Part shown: positions 6,813 to 14,726 of the stretch, piece by piece
Layout of the letters: each line of letters begins with the position of its first letter
Numbering within the stretch: the stretch's first letter is position 1
Origin: JALWSI01 sp964569095 [NCBI: uncultured Aquificales bacterium]
GTDB lineage: Bacteria > Thermosulfidibacterota > Thermosulfidibacteria > Thermosulfidibacterales
NCBI GenBank assembly: GCA_964569095.1
Contig: CAZMTB010000172.1
Span: 1 to 19,134, forward strand
DNA: 19,134 bases
Reading direction: 5' to 3'
Made by a program: the position numbers and the translations under genes
The notes under the pieces: generated by a model
What the model was told of the DNA's origin: nothing
Database searches by the model: none
The model's input: the letters and a program-made list of their open reading frames with translations, nothing else

Positions 6813-7997
6813 TCAGAGAAGGCCACGGGATCCAAAGAACTCTGCCATTCTATCAAATGCCTCGTTTATCGCCTTCTCACTGCTGCAGAACGACATTCTC
6901 ACATGACCCTCTGCGGTGGGACCAAAGGCCACGCCGGGGGTGAGAGAGACCCTGGCCCCGAAGAGCACATCCTTGCAAAAGGAGAAGGAGTCCTGGAGAT
7001 CCGGGTGAAGGATCCTGGGAAACATGTTGTACGCCCCTGTGGGCCTGCAGTACCCGAAGAGCGTTTTCATCGCGTCTAGCCTCTTGCACATCAGGTCCCT
7101 CAGCTTCTCATACTTGGCTCTGAAGGCCTCCACACAGTCCTGAGGACCCTTCAAGGCAGCCAAAGCCGCATACTGGGAGACCACTGGGGCACAGATGGAC
7201 ATTGGGATGTGCGCCTTTCTTATCTGCTCCACCATCTCTTCCGTGGCCACCAAGTACCCCACTCTCCAACCCGTCATCACGTAGGTCTTGGTGAAGGTGA
7301 AACAGCTCACGGTTCGGGACTTGAGCTCGGGCACAGAGGCGATGCTGAAGTGCTCTGCATCGTCAAAGACAAAGTACTCGTAGCTCTCGTCCGTAATGAT
7401 CACAAGGTTGTGCCTCTCTGCCACCTCTGCTATCCCGAGAAGCTCTTCCTTCGAAAACACCGTGCCCGTGGGATTGGAGGGCGAGCAGAAGAGTATGGCC
7501 TTGGTTTTAGAGGTAACGGACTTCTCCAGGGTATCGAGATCCAACTTGAAGCCCTCTTCCTCAAGAAGGGGCACGAAAACCGGTACTCCAGAGGCCATTC
7601 TCACCTGCACCGCATGGGTGGAGTAGGTTGGAGAGGGCATGATCACCTCGTCTCCAGGATCCACCACGGCCAGTACAGCAGCAAAGAGCCCCTCTATTGC
7701 CCCTACCGTGACCAGGACCTCCGCTGCAGTAGCCTCTATGCCGTTGTCTCGTCTCAGCTTCTCCGCAATGGCCTCTCTAAGCTCCGGCAGCCCCGGAACC
7801 GGGGAGTAGGCACTGACCAGATTGTCACGAATGGCCCTTATCGCTGCCTCGCTGATGTGCTGAGGGGTGTCACCTTCGGGTCTGGCCCAAGAAAGTGAGA
7901 CCACTCCAGAAAGCCCCGCCGCTAGCCGGGTCATCTCGTGGATCGCAGAGACCGGCATCTCTCCCACCCGCCTGGAGTACAGCTCCCCGTTTACCAT
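6813..7997 (-). CDS. Class I/II PLP-dependent aminotransferase
   Basis: The ATG at 7997 (394 residues) is chosen because GGAGG lies 7 nt upstream; an upstream in-frame start at 8054 lacks a good ribosome site. The protein is a fold-type I aminotransferase transferring amino groups between amino acids and 2-oxo acids via pyridoxal phosphate. Seen motifs: NPTG (175-178), D203 and Y206 in TDESYEY, the Schiff-base lysine K237 in FTKTYVMTGWRVGY, and the carboxylate-binding arginine R367 in HVRMSF. Length is typical of the aspartate/tyrosine/aromatic aminotransferase group. I cannot choose the substrate, and AspC-, PatA- and alanine-type enzymes all look alike at this level. It lies about 100 bp after hemG/hemY on the same strand, so it may be co-transcribed or have its own promoter. 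It is convergent with the flagellin. Confidence 0.88.
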   Translation of the reverse strand: MVNGELYSRRVGEMPVSAIHEMTRLAAGLSGVVSLSWARPEGDTPQHISEAAIRAIRDNLVSAYSPVPGLPELREAIAEKLRRDNGIEATAAEVLVTVGAIEGLFAAVLAVVDPGDEVIMPSPTYSTHAVQVRMASGVPVFVPLLEEEGFKLDLDTLEKSVTSKTKAILFCSPSNPTGTVFSKEELLGIAEVAERHNLVIITDESYEYFVFDDAEHFSIASVPELKSRTVSCFTFTKTYVMTGWRVGYLVATEEMVEQIRKAHIPMSICAPVVSQYAALAALKGPQDCVEAFRAKYEKLRDLMCKRLDAMKTLFGYCRPTGAYNMFPRILHPDLQDSFSFCKDVLFGARVSLTPGVAFGPTAEGHVRMSFCSSEKAINEAFDRMAEFFGSRGLL

Positions 7998-8099
7998 CTC
8001 CTCACCTCCACTATTTGTTAAACGCAGATTACTGGCACAAGAGAAATGGCGCAAGAACGGGGCTTCGAGAGACCATAGCCCTTTGGAGCACTCAAAAGG

Positions 8100-9482
8100 T
8101 CACAAGCTATCCACCACCCTATCCGCAACCTCTCGAGAGCTCTTGACGCAGTCGTTCAAGCCAACGCCGCGGTAGGCATTTCCTCCCAGGAATAGCCCTG
8201 GAACCCCTTTCAGAATCTCCTCTATTCTCTTCAGGCGCTGGGAATGACCAACAACGTACTGAGGAATGGCCCGGGGAAAGGAGAACACCCGCGAGAAGAG
8301 GGGCTTGGCATCCAACCCCATGGTGATCCTTACCCCCTCCAAGGCAGTGGCCAAGAGGGATTGGGGTGGCTGAAGGGCCAAATGCGGTTGACGGGCCCCA
8401 CCGACCATTACGCGTATCAACACCCTGTCTTCGGGAGCACGGTTGTGAAATATGGAAGAGTCCCACAAGACACCGAGAATAGAGAGCCCTTCGCCCCTGG
8501 GTACCAGAAGGCCAAATCCCGAGGGCTTCCCGACCTCCTCCTTGCTGTATCCCAAGGCAACCACCCCCATAGGGGCATAGGGAATCTGGGAGAGCTCCCG
8601 GTGGAGGTCACCATCCAGCCCTTTCACCATTTCGGCAGCGGCATAGGCAGGCGAGGCTATCACCACCCTCCGGGTCTCTATTATTCCCTCCTCGGTCCTC
8701 ACAAGAAAGGAGTCTTTGCTCCGGCCTACACCTGTTACGGTACAACCCGTGAGCACCCTATCTCCCAACACCCTCGCCAAGGCCTTGGGCAAGAAAGAGA
8801 CGCCCTCCTTAAAGGAGGTCAGCTCTCCCCCTGGACCCGCGGGCCCACCAACCCTCTTCTCTCCCTTCCCCTTCTCCCTTTGTAGGGCAAGCATCCCCTT
8901 AATCAGTCCTCCGTATCTCTGTTCCAACTCGTAGATGGTGGGGAAGGTGCTCTTCAGGCTAACCTGATCGGGGTTGGCAGCGTAAACTCCTGCAACCATG
9001 GGATCCAACAGCCGTTCCAACGCCTCCCTTCCAAGCCTGCGAAGGGCAAACTGGGAAAGGCTCTCGTCTGCCCCGTCTCTACGGGGAGGAACCAGAACCT
9101 CCCCCAGCAATCTCAGCTTTCCAAAGGGGGAGAGAATAGCCGACCCAAGCATAAACTTTAGAGGGTTTAACGGTATCTCCCTCAGCCTACCCCCGGTGTA
9201 GATGAAGCGGTGTCTCGTCTCCCTACTGCTAGGCAGAAGGTACCCCTCTACTCCCAGTTCCCTGCAGAGGTCCAATGTGTGGGGCTTGTTGGTGAGAAAA
9301 CCGTTGGGACCATGCTCAACGACGAATCCCTCACAGTGGGATGTCTGCATTGTACCCCCAACATCAGAATCCTTCTCGCATAGCACAACCCTGAGATCGG
9401 GTCTCTTCCTGATCAGGAAGTAGGCCGTCGCAAGGCCAGAGATACCGCCTCCAACCACAACAACGTCAACAGGTCTATCCAT
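8100..9482 (-). CDS. hemG: Protoporphyrinogen (or coproporphyrinogen III) oxidase, FAD-dependent
   Basis: This 460-residue FAD enzyme oxidises protoporphyrinogen IX to protoporphyrin IX, the step before iron insertion in heme synthesis. Visible marks: the dinucleotide-binding VVVVGGGISGL (7-17), the CEKD acidic end of the second strand (35-38), the family motif EHGPNGFLTNKP (56-67), and the C-terminal FAD motif LFLGGNAYRGVGLNDCV. Length matches the HemG/HemY/PPOX flavoprotein family (hemY in Bacillus nomenclature, hemG in many proteobacteria). The ATG at 9482 has GGAGAGGTGA just upstream and overlaps the hemH stop by 8 nt, so translation is probably coupled. The family normally uses oxygen, which is notable if the host is an anaerobe. 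A coproporphyrinogen-oxidising role cannot be excluded, but the ferrochelatase neighbour fits either. Confidence 0.9.
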   Translation of the reverse strand: MDRPVDVVVVGGGISGLATAYFLIRKRPDLRVVLCEKDSDVGGTMQTSHCEGFVVEHGPNGFLTNKPHTLDLCRELGVEGYLLPSSRETRHRFIYTGGRLREIPLNPLKFMLGSAILSPFGKLRLLGEVLVPPRRDGADESLSQFALRRLGREALERLLDPMVAGVYAANPDQVSLKSTFPTIYELEQRYGGLIKGMLALQREKGKGEKRVGGPAGPGGELTSFKEGVSFLPKALARVLGDRVLTGCTVTGVGRSKDSFLVRTEEGIIETRRVVIASPAYAAAEMVKGLDGDLHRELSQIPYAPMGVVALGYSKEEVGKPSGFGLLVPRGEGLSILGVLWDSSIFHNRAPEDRVLIRVMVGGARQPHLALQPPQSLLATALEGVRITMGLDAKPLFSRVFSFPRAIPQYVVGHSQRLKRIEEILKGVPGLFLGGNAYRGVGLNDCVKSSREVADRVVDSL

Positions 9483-10425
9483 TCACCTCTCCAAAGACCT
9501 CTTCAACCAACCTCCTCCACCCTTCAATGAGCATGGGATGGTCGTTAAGGGCATCCACCACCTTGTAGTCTGCAAAGCCCAGCTCCCCCGCCAACCGGGC
9601 ATGGGTCTCCCTCAGCTCGTAGAGGGTCTCAAAGTGCTCGCAGAGGAAGGAAACGGGAACCACCAGCACGCGGGACACTCCCCTCATCTTTAGCACCTTC
9701 AGGGCATCTTCAACGCTGGGTTCGAGCCATTCTACTGGTCCCACTGCACTCTGGTATGCCAAGGAGTGCTTTGGATTGCCAAGCCTCTTCACCACCTCCC
9801 TCACCGTTGCCATCACCTGCCGGGGATAGGGGTCTCCCCTCTCTACCCACCTTTTGGGAATACTATGGGCCACGAAGAGTATGTAGGGACCCATCTCAAG
9901 GTGAGGAGAGATACGATCCACCCAAGCCAAAACCAACCCTTCAAGGGTACTCCACTCCTCCACCTCTCTCAGTCTCAAGCCAAGCTCACCAGCAGCCTCT
10001 CGGGAGAATCGAAGGGCCGAGGCGGTGGTAGTGTACGAGAACTGAGGATAGAGAGGAAGCACCACAACCTCTTCAACCCCCTCTCTCTTCAGCCTCTCCA
10101 TGGCTTCAGCAACGGAAGGGGTAGAGTACTGCATTCCCACCTCAACGGGCATGCCCAACGCCTGGGAGAGGGCATGAGCCTGCCTGAAAGTGATCTCTTT
10201 GAAGGGAGAGAACCCGATCTTTTGGTACTCCCTCGCCACCTTAGGAGTACGAAGGAGAGAGATCGCCACTGCAAGGGGAAGGCGAAAGGGAGCGGGAAGA
10301 GGCAGAATAGACTCATCCGAGAAGAGCCTGCGCAAAAAGGGGCGTATCTCAGACCTTCTGGATACGCCCCCCATTCCCACGAGAACCACTCCCCTTTTTC
10401 GGGAGGAGTGCTCAGAAGCCACCAC
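9475..10425 (-). CDS. hemH: Ferrochelatase
   Basis: Ferrochelatase inserts ferrous iron into the porphyrin ring to make heme. The 316-residue protein has the expected length and family motifs: GVVLVGMGG near the N-terminus, YPQFSYTTTAS (126-136), the catalytic histidine H187 in FVAHSIP, the conserved AYQSAVGPVEWLEP (223-236), and E266 in CEHFETLYEL, equivalent to the conserved acidic residue of the active site. No iron-sulfur cysteine cluster is evident. The GTG at 10425 is the furthest upstream start; GTG codons at residues 13 and 16 are less likely because they would cut into the first beta strand. The gene starts 13 nt after the lipoprotein stop and overlaps hemG/hemY by 8 nt, so the three form a tight operon. 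Confidence 0.92.
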   Translation of the reverse strand: MVASEHSSRKRGVVLVGMGGVSRRSEIRPFLRRLFSDESILPLPAPFRLPLAVAISLLRTPKVAREYQKIGFSPFKEITFRQAHALSQALGMPVEVGMQYSTPSVAEAMERLKREGVEEVVVLPLYPQFSYTTTASALRFSREAAGELGLRLREVEEWSTLEGLVLAWVDRISPHLEMGPYILFVAHSIPKRWVERGDPYPRQVMATVREVVKRLGNPKHSLAYQSAVGPVEWLEPSVEDALKVLKMRGVSRVLVVPVSFLCEHFETLYELRETHARLAGELGFADYKVVDALNDHPMLIEGWRRLVEEVFGEVNG

Positions 10426-10438
10426 CAGTACGACCCTG

Positions 10439-10876
10439 TCAGTACCGGTTCTCGTTCTTCTCGCTCTCGCAGATCTCCTTTATATCGTCGTTCACAAGCT
10501 TTCCGTCTTTCCAGGTGCGGGTATGCACCTTGCGGCAATGGGTATGGGCATTGGGAGCCCCCATAGGCTCAGCCTGAACAACGGTATGGCCGTCTTCCGA
10601 CCTGTAGGTCACAGGCTGATTCTGGGCTGCCGCCTCGCGGGCTGCCCTGGTGTTTATCTCCGTAAGGGTTCCCCCAAGCAAGGCACCTATGGCTGCTCCT
10701 ATGGCCGCTCCCCTCCACCGGTTACCGCTATCTATCAAAGCTCCTATTCCCGCTCCACCTGCAGCACCTACCCCAGCACCCTGGTAGGTACGCTGGCTGG
10801 TGGCACAAGATGCAACCAGTATTCCACAAAACAGCAAGGCCACCATCACCGCTATGGGTCTCTGGGCAATTCTCAT
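10439..10876 (-). CDS. Glycine-zipper lipoprotein
   Basis: The ATG at 10876 gives 145 residues. It is preferred to the ATG two codons upstream because GGAGG then lies 7 nt away instead of 1 nt. A lipoprotein signal peptide (MRIAQRPIAVMVALLFCGIL) ends in the lipobox LVASC with C24 as the lipidated cysteine. Residues about 33-68 are a glycine zipper (GAGVGAAGGAGIGALI and GAAIGAAIGALLGG), the pattern of small outer-membrane lipoproteins such as the 17-kDa antigen and YMGG-type proteins. The C-terminal part (110-145) has two cysteines (C114, C136) that could pair in the periplasm. The role is unknown; glycine zippers can pack in membranes. It leads the hemH-hemG/hemY operon, which may simply be promoter sharing. 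Confidence 0.8.
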   Translation of the reverse strand: MRIAQRPIAVMVALLFCGILVASCATSQRTYQGAGVGAAGGAGIGALIDSGNRWRGAAIGAAIGALLGGTLTEINTRAAREAAAQNQPVTYRSEDGHTVVQAEPMGAPNAHTHCRKVHTRTWKDGKLVNDDIKEICESEKNENRY

Positions 10877-10914
10877 CACCATCCCTCCTCTCTTGGCTCT
10901 GTATTCGTGTGTGT

Positions 10915-10942
10915 AAGATACACCCCCAGCCGTTTTTTTCAA
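10915..10942 (-). promoter_or_regulatory. Candidate promoter of the lipoprotein-hemH-hemG operon
   Basis: On the minus strand, TTGAAA (10942-10937), 16 nt, then TATCTT (10920-10915), giving a leader of about 30 nt before the ATG at 10876. Confidence 0.5.
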
Positions 10943-10951
10943 TCGGCATAG

Positions 10952-10980
10952 TTGAACGGAAAAGGATCAACTGCTATCGT
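10952..10980 (+). promoter_or_regulatory. Weak candidate promoter inside the annotated 5' end of the diguanylate cyclase
   Basis: TTGAAC (10952-10957), 17 nt, then TATCGT (10975-10980). If this is the promoter, the protein would start at the TTG at 11015 (361 residues) rather than at 10952. Confidence 0.3.
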
Positions 10981-12100
10981 AGCTAAGCAAAGGGACGCGA
11001 AGGGGGCCGTCGAATTGGCAGAGCGCGAGAGGATAATAGCAAACGCCGAATCCGGAGAGTTAAGCAGAAAAGAGGCCGTCATCATCTCTGAGGCTGCAAG
11101 GCTATCCTTGAAACACCTCGTCTCCGAAGGAATACCTCCCATTCCCTCATTTTTCTCTCCTTGGTTCTATGCATATTTGGACCTCATTCTGGAGGGCAAA
11201 AGCAGCCCCTCTCGAGAAGAGGCAAGGAGACGCTACGAAGAATTGTTGAGAGAGGGAATGCCTCCCAGCCTCTCTGAAGACGAGATAGTGAATATTCTCT
11301 CAATACACGAAGATACCAAAGAGGTGGTGAGAGAGGCCGGAAAAAGCATAGTAGAAGCAATTGAAACCATAGATGAGCACAACGAGATATTAGAACAGCA
11401 CGAGCGCAACATAGAAGCGACAAAAAGCATCAATGCACTAATTGAACTAATAGAGGTTTTAAGAAAAGAGATTCAAGACCTAAGGGCCTCCAACCACACA
11501 ACTCAACAGGAGTTGAGAAAATCTGCAGAAACCATCAGCAATATAGAAGCGAGACTAAAGAAAAAGGAGACGGAGGCACAGTACGACCCATTAACGGTAG
11601 TTGCAAACAGAAGGCTTTTTGAGAAAAAGCTGAAGGAACTAATGATAGATAGAGATTCAGAGGGGACCCCATGTTCCCTCATAATGATAGACGTGGATGA
11701 TTTCAAGAGAATCAACGATCTTTACGGACACAGGGCGGGAGACGAGGTCCTGAGATCCATAGCATTGGCAATGGAGAAAGAGCTCAGAACCGAAGATCTG
11801 GTGGCGCGCTACGGGGGTGAGGAGTTTGTGGTAGTGCTCCCAGAAAATACTTTGAAAGAGGCTAGCTCAGTGGCAGAGCGGTTGAGAGAGCGTATAGAGA
11901 AACTGTCCATACCCGTTAATCCATCGTCAAATGTATCCGTAACAGTAAGTCTCGGCGTGGCAGAGGTTCACGACGGAGACACCCCTGATTCGGTGGTGAG
12001 CAGGGCAGATAAAGCCATGTACTTGGCCAAAAAGGCGGGTAAAAACTGCGTGAGAAGCGAAAGGGACCTCGCCACCACAAAGACAGCCAGCAGTGAATAA
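10952..12100 (+). CDS. Diguanylate cyclase (GGDEF domain) with a coiled-coil N-terminal region
   Basis: The enzyme makes the second messenger cyclic di-GMP from two GTP. Counting from the TTG at 10952 (382 residues), the GGDEF domain spans about 208-368. It contains YDPLTVVANRR (211-221), the metal-binding DVDDFKRIND (247-256), the catalytic GGEEF (288-292), and an intact inhibitory I-site RTED (279-282) five residues before it, so it should be active and feedback-inhibited. Residues about 115-210 are heptad-rich and charged, probably a coiled coil for dimerisation. Residues 20-110 match no sensor domain I know, and there is no membrane segment, so it is cytoplasmic. The start is uncertain: the TTG at 10952 follows a stop codon directly and lacks a ribosome site, whereas a TTG at 11015 has AGGGGG 8 nt upstream. 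It is followed after 24 nt by the DUF4197 gene. Confidence 0.9.
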   Translation: MNGKGSTAIVAKQRDAKGAVELAERERIIANAESGELSRKEAVIISEAARLSLKHLVSEGIPPIPSFFSPWFYAYLDLILEGKSSPSREEARRRYEELLREGMPPSLSEDEIVNILSIHEDTKEVVREAGKSIVEAIETIDEHNEILEQHERNIEATKSINALIELIEVLRKEIQDLRASNHTTQQELRKSAETISNIEARLKKKETEAQYDPLTVVANRRLFEKKLKELMIDRDSEGTPCSLIMIDVDDFKRINDLYGHRAGDEVLRSIALAMEKELRTEDLVARYGGEEFVVVLPENTLKEASSVAERLRERIEKLSIPVNPSSNVSVTVSLGVAEVHDGDTPDSVVSRADKAMYLAKKAGKNCVRSERDLATTKTASSE

Positions 12101-12124
12101 CACCAAGGGAAAGGAGATTCGATT

Positions 12125-12880
12125 TTGGTGAAAATCGGTAAGAGTACCTTAGTAGGCATACTCTTGCTCTTAGTGGCAGTATCACCTGCCCAAGCAGGTT
12201 CAGACTACTTCAAAAAGGCCATGGACGCATGGAAGAGCGTAAATGCCGGGACAAAATCCGGAGAGGGAGGAGAACTCAGCAACAGCGAGATCACGGCAGG
12301 ATTGAAAGATGCGCTGAAGGTGGGTGCCGAGAAGGCGGTGAAACTCGCCTCCAAGCCTGGCGGTTTCCTAGATAATCCCGAAATCCGGATCCCACTCCCT
12401 GGTCAGTTAGAAACGGTGGCCTCTGCAATGAGAAAGCTGGGCATGGGAGCAAAGGTGGACCAGTTCGAAGAGAGCATGAACCACGCCGCCGAGAAGGCCA
12501 GCGCCGCTGCCCTGCCCATCTTCATGGACGCGATAGAAGGGATAACCTTCGAAGACGCAAAAAGGCTGCTAAACGGAGGAGACACGGCCATAACCGAGTT
12601 CTTCAAAGAGAACACCTCTTCCCAACTTACAGAGGCCTTCAAACCCATCGTTCACCAGTCGGTGCAAGAGGTAGGGGTGACAAAGCGGTATCAGGAACTG
12701 ACCGGCAGTCCCTGGGTGAAGAACCTCGTAAAAGAGAGCGACTTCGACCTGGACAACTACGTCACGAGCAAGTCTCTGGACGGCCTCTTCCACCTGCTGT
12801 CCCAACAAGAGAAGGAGATCAGGCACGACCCAGCGGCCCGCACCACCGAACTCCTAAAGAAGGTGTTCGGAGGCAAGTGA
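12125..12880 (+). CDS. DUF4197 family exported protein
   Basis: This 251-residue protein has a signal peptide (KIGKSTLVGILLLLVAVSPA, then QAG), so it should be periplasmic. The TTG at 12125 is preferred because AAGGAG lies 8 nt upstream; a GTG one codon later is possible. The mature sequence follows the DUF4197 pattern closely: LSNSEITAGLKDALKVG (about 57-73), GGFLDNPEIRIPLPG (79-93), the ESMNHAAEKAS stretch, ITFEDAKRLLNGGDTAITEFF, and later KPIVHQSVQEVGVTKRYQEL. It looks all-alpha and has the usual family length. No biochemical function is established for the family. It sits between a diguanylate cyclase (24 nt) and msrA (3 nt), so the three are almost certainly one transcript. Confidence 0.85.
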   Translation: MVKIGKSTLVGILLLLVAVSPAQAGSDYFKKAMDAWKSVNAGTKSGEGGELSNSEITAGLKDALKVGAEKAVKLASKPGGFLDNPEIRIPLPGQLETVASAMRKLGMGAKVDQFEESMNHAAEKASAAALPIFMDAIEGITFEDAKRLLNGGDTAITEFFKENTSSQLTEAFKPIVHQSVQEVGVTKRYQELTGSPWVKNLVKESDFDLDNYVTSKSLDGLFHLLSQQEKEIRHDPAARTTELLKKVFGGK

Positions 12881-12883
12881 GCC

Positions 12884-13378
12884 TTGTCCCAGCAAAGGTT
12901 TCAGAAGGCCACCTTTGCAGCAGGCTGCTTCTGGGGAGTAGAGGAGGCATTCCGAAAGGTGAAAGGGGTGGTCTCCACCAGGGTGGGTTACACCGGCGGT
13001 TGGGTGGAGAATCCATCGTACCAGCAGGTGTGTACGGGAGAGACCGGACACGCAGAGGCCGTGGAAGTCACCTTCGATCCCCAACAGGTCTCCTATCAGG
13101 AGCTTCTGGAGCTGTTCTGGAATATTCACGATCCCACCACCTTGAACCGCCAGGGATGGGACGTGGGAACACAGTACCGGTCTGCCATATTCGTTCACAC
13201 CGAAGACCAGAGAAGAATCGCAGAAGCATCCAGGCAAGAGGCCTCTGGCAAGTACAGTGATCCCATAGTTACAGAGATAGTAGAGGCAAAAGAGTTCTGG
13301 CCTGCAGAGGAGTACCACCAGCGCTACTTTGAGAAGAGGGGAAGAGGAGTCGTGAAGATCCTTACTCCAGAAGACTGA
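12884..13378 (+). CDS. msrA: Peptide methionine sulfoxide reductase MsrA
   Basis: MsrA reduces the S-epimer of methionine sulfoxide in proteins or free methionine. The 164-residue sequence has the catalytic GCFWG with nucleophile C15, GYTGG (35-39), TGHAEAVEV (54-62) and [13 protein letters not shown], all diagnostic. The start is TTG at 12884, with GGAGG about 10 nt upstream inside the end of the preceding gene, only 3 nt after its stop. There is no signal peptide, so it is cytoplasmic. The only other cysteine is C50, just before the TGHAEAV motif. The C-terminal recycling cysteines of the E. coli type are absent, so turnover may use C50 or an external thiol. Confidence 0.95.
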   Translation: MSQQRFQKATFAAGCFWGVEEAFRKVKGVVSTRVGYTGGWVENPSYQQVCTGETGHAEAVEVTFDPQQVSYQELLELFWNIHDPTTLNRQGWDVGTQYRSAIFVHTEDQRRIAEASRQEASGKYSDPIVTEIVEAKEFWPAEEYHQRYFEKRGRGVVKILTPED

Positions 13379-13391
13379 ACACCACCGCAAC

Positions 13392-13421
13392 TTGACAACG
13401 ATCCCTCGTTCCTGGTGGAAT
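13392..13421 (+). promoter_or_regulatory. Candidate sigma-70 promoter of the octaheme cytochrome gene
   Basis: TTGACA (13392-13397), 18 nt, then TGGAAT (13416-13421). The perfect -35 and fair -10 lie 44 bp before the ATG at 13465 and just after msrA. Confidence 0.55.
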
Positions 13422-13464
13422 AAACTCGCCGTTTAGGGAGTATCAACTGATGAGGAGGTGTTTT

Positions 13465-14703
13465 ATGAAGAGGTTTCAAGTGTTTGTGCTTTCGGCCATC
13501 TTCCTGTTTGGTGGAGCAGTGGTCTCTCACGCTAAACCATCCAAGTGCGAAGAGTGCCACGCGAAGGTGAGTCCCGGCGTGGTGAAGGATTTCAACCGGG
13601 GCAAGATGTCGAAATACCTAACCTGCAAGTCCTGCCACGGGAGTGCACATACCAGTGCCTCTGATGCTGAAAAGGTGCAACTCCCCACGATCAGCACCTG
13701 CAAAAAGTGCCACGAAACCCAGGTGAAGCAGTACATGAGTGGAAAGCACGCCCTTGGGCTGTTGCCCATCACCGCCTTCCCCGGCTTTGCCCACAAGCAA
13801 CCAAAGGCCTTCATCGCAGGTCAGAAGGGATGCAACGGCTGCCACAACCTGGGAATCACCGACGAGCACGTGAGGGAGAAGACGACCTTCCGAAAGTACT
13901 ACAAGTACGGAATGGACTGCCAGAACTGTCACACCCGCCACGCGTTCTCCAAGCAGGAGGCCCTGCAACCCGAGGCGTGTAACAGCTGCCACACCGGCTT
14001 CGATCACGCCCAGTGGGAGTTCTGGTTCCACTCCAAGCACGGCGCAGCCTACGTGACCGATCGCAAGGCCCACCGTGGTCCAACCTGCCAGGATTGCCAC
14101 ATGGCAGGGGGAGACCACAGGGTGATGACAAGCTGGGGATTCCTGGCCCTCAGGCTACCAGAGGAAGACAAGGAGTGGTTGGGATACAGGGTGACCATCT
14201 TGAAGGCGCTGGGGGTGCTGGATGCCAGCGGTAAACCCACTAAAAGACTGGAACTTGTAAAGGCAGCAAAGCTCGCTCGTCTGGACAAGAAGAGCTTTGA
14301 AGAGGAGCGCGCCAAGATGCTGGCCATCTGCGAAAAGTGCCACTCCGCAACCTTCTCGAAGGAGAACTTGAAGAACGCCGACCTGATGATCAAGGCCGCC
14401 GACAAGCTCTTTGCGGAAGCCATAGAGGTGGTGGCAGGACTCTACAGGGACGGCATCATCAAGAAGGAGACGAACCAAGCAACCTGGCCCTATCCAGATC
14501 TGCTCAACTTTTACGAGGTGAACACCCACATCGAGGAGATCCTCTACGAGATGTTCATGGATCACCGCATGAAGACCTTCCAGGCGGCATTCCACAACAA
14601 TCCAGACTACACCACTTGGTACGGATACGCCAAGCTGAAGAAAGACCTCGTAGAGATAAAGGAGCTGGCGGCCCAGATGAGAAGGGAGGCAAAGAAGCAG
14701 TAG
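13465..14703 (+). CDS. Octaheme c-type cytochrome of the hydroxylamine oxidoreductase (HAO) family
   Basis: The ATG at 13465 (412 residues) has GGAGG 6 nt upstream and gives a clean signal peptide (MKRFQVFVLSAIFLFGGAVV, cleavage after SHA), so it is periplasmic. An ATG at 13450 is rejected because it overlaps the ribosome site. There are exactly eight CXXCH heme sites, with first cysteines at 28, 54, 79, 123, 152, 172, 208 and 289. Features of the octaheme HAO family are the SGKHALG and HSKHGAAY histidine motifs (92-98 and 189-196), PEACNSCHTGFDHAQWEFW, PTCQDCHMAGGDH, and the C-terminal AFHNNPDYTTWYG (375-387). Known members oxidise hydroxylamine or hydrazine, or run reductively on nitrite or hydroxylamine. 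At 412 residues it is clearly shorter than typical HAO. Whether it has the cross-linking tyrosine of the oxidative P460 enzymes cannot be settled by eye. No obvious partner cytochrome is adjacent. Confidence 0.88.
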   Translation: MKRFQVFVLSAIFLFGGAVVSHAKPSKCEECHAKVSPGVVKDFNRGKMSKYLTCKSCHGSAHTSASDAEKVQLPTISTCKKCHETQVKQYMSGKHALGLLPITAFPGFAHKQPKAFIAGQKGCNGCHNLGITDEHVREKTTFRKYYKYGMDCQNCHTRHAFSKQEALQPEACNSCHTGFDHAQWEFWFHSKHGAAYVTDRKAHRGPTCQDCHMAGGDHRVMTSWGFLALRLPEEDKEWLGYRVTILKALGVLDASGKPTKRLELVKAAKLARLDKKSFEEERAKMLAICEKCHSATFSKENLKNADLMIKAADKLFAEAIEVVAGLYRDGIIKKETNQATWPYPDLLNFYEVNTHIEEILYEMFMDHRMKTFQAAFHNNPDYTTWYGYAKLKKDLVEIKELAAQMRREAKKQ

Positions 14704-14726
14704 CTCCTTTGGTTGATGGAAGCACG

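Noticed and set aside
7209-7898. Long plus-strand open frame opposite the aminotransferase
   Set aside because: It is antisense to a gene with all class I aminotransferase motifs, and shows no domain, signal or ribosome site of its own.
9766-10566. Long plus-strand open frame opposite hemH
   Set aside because: It runs antisense to a strongly recognisable ferrochelatase, and its composition is typical of a shadow frame.
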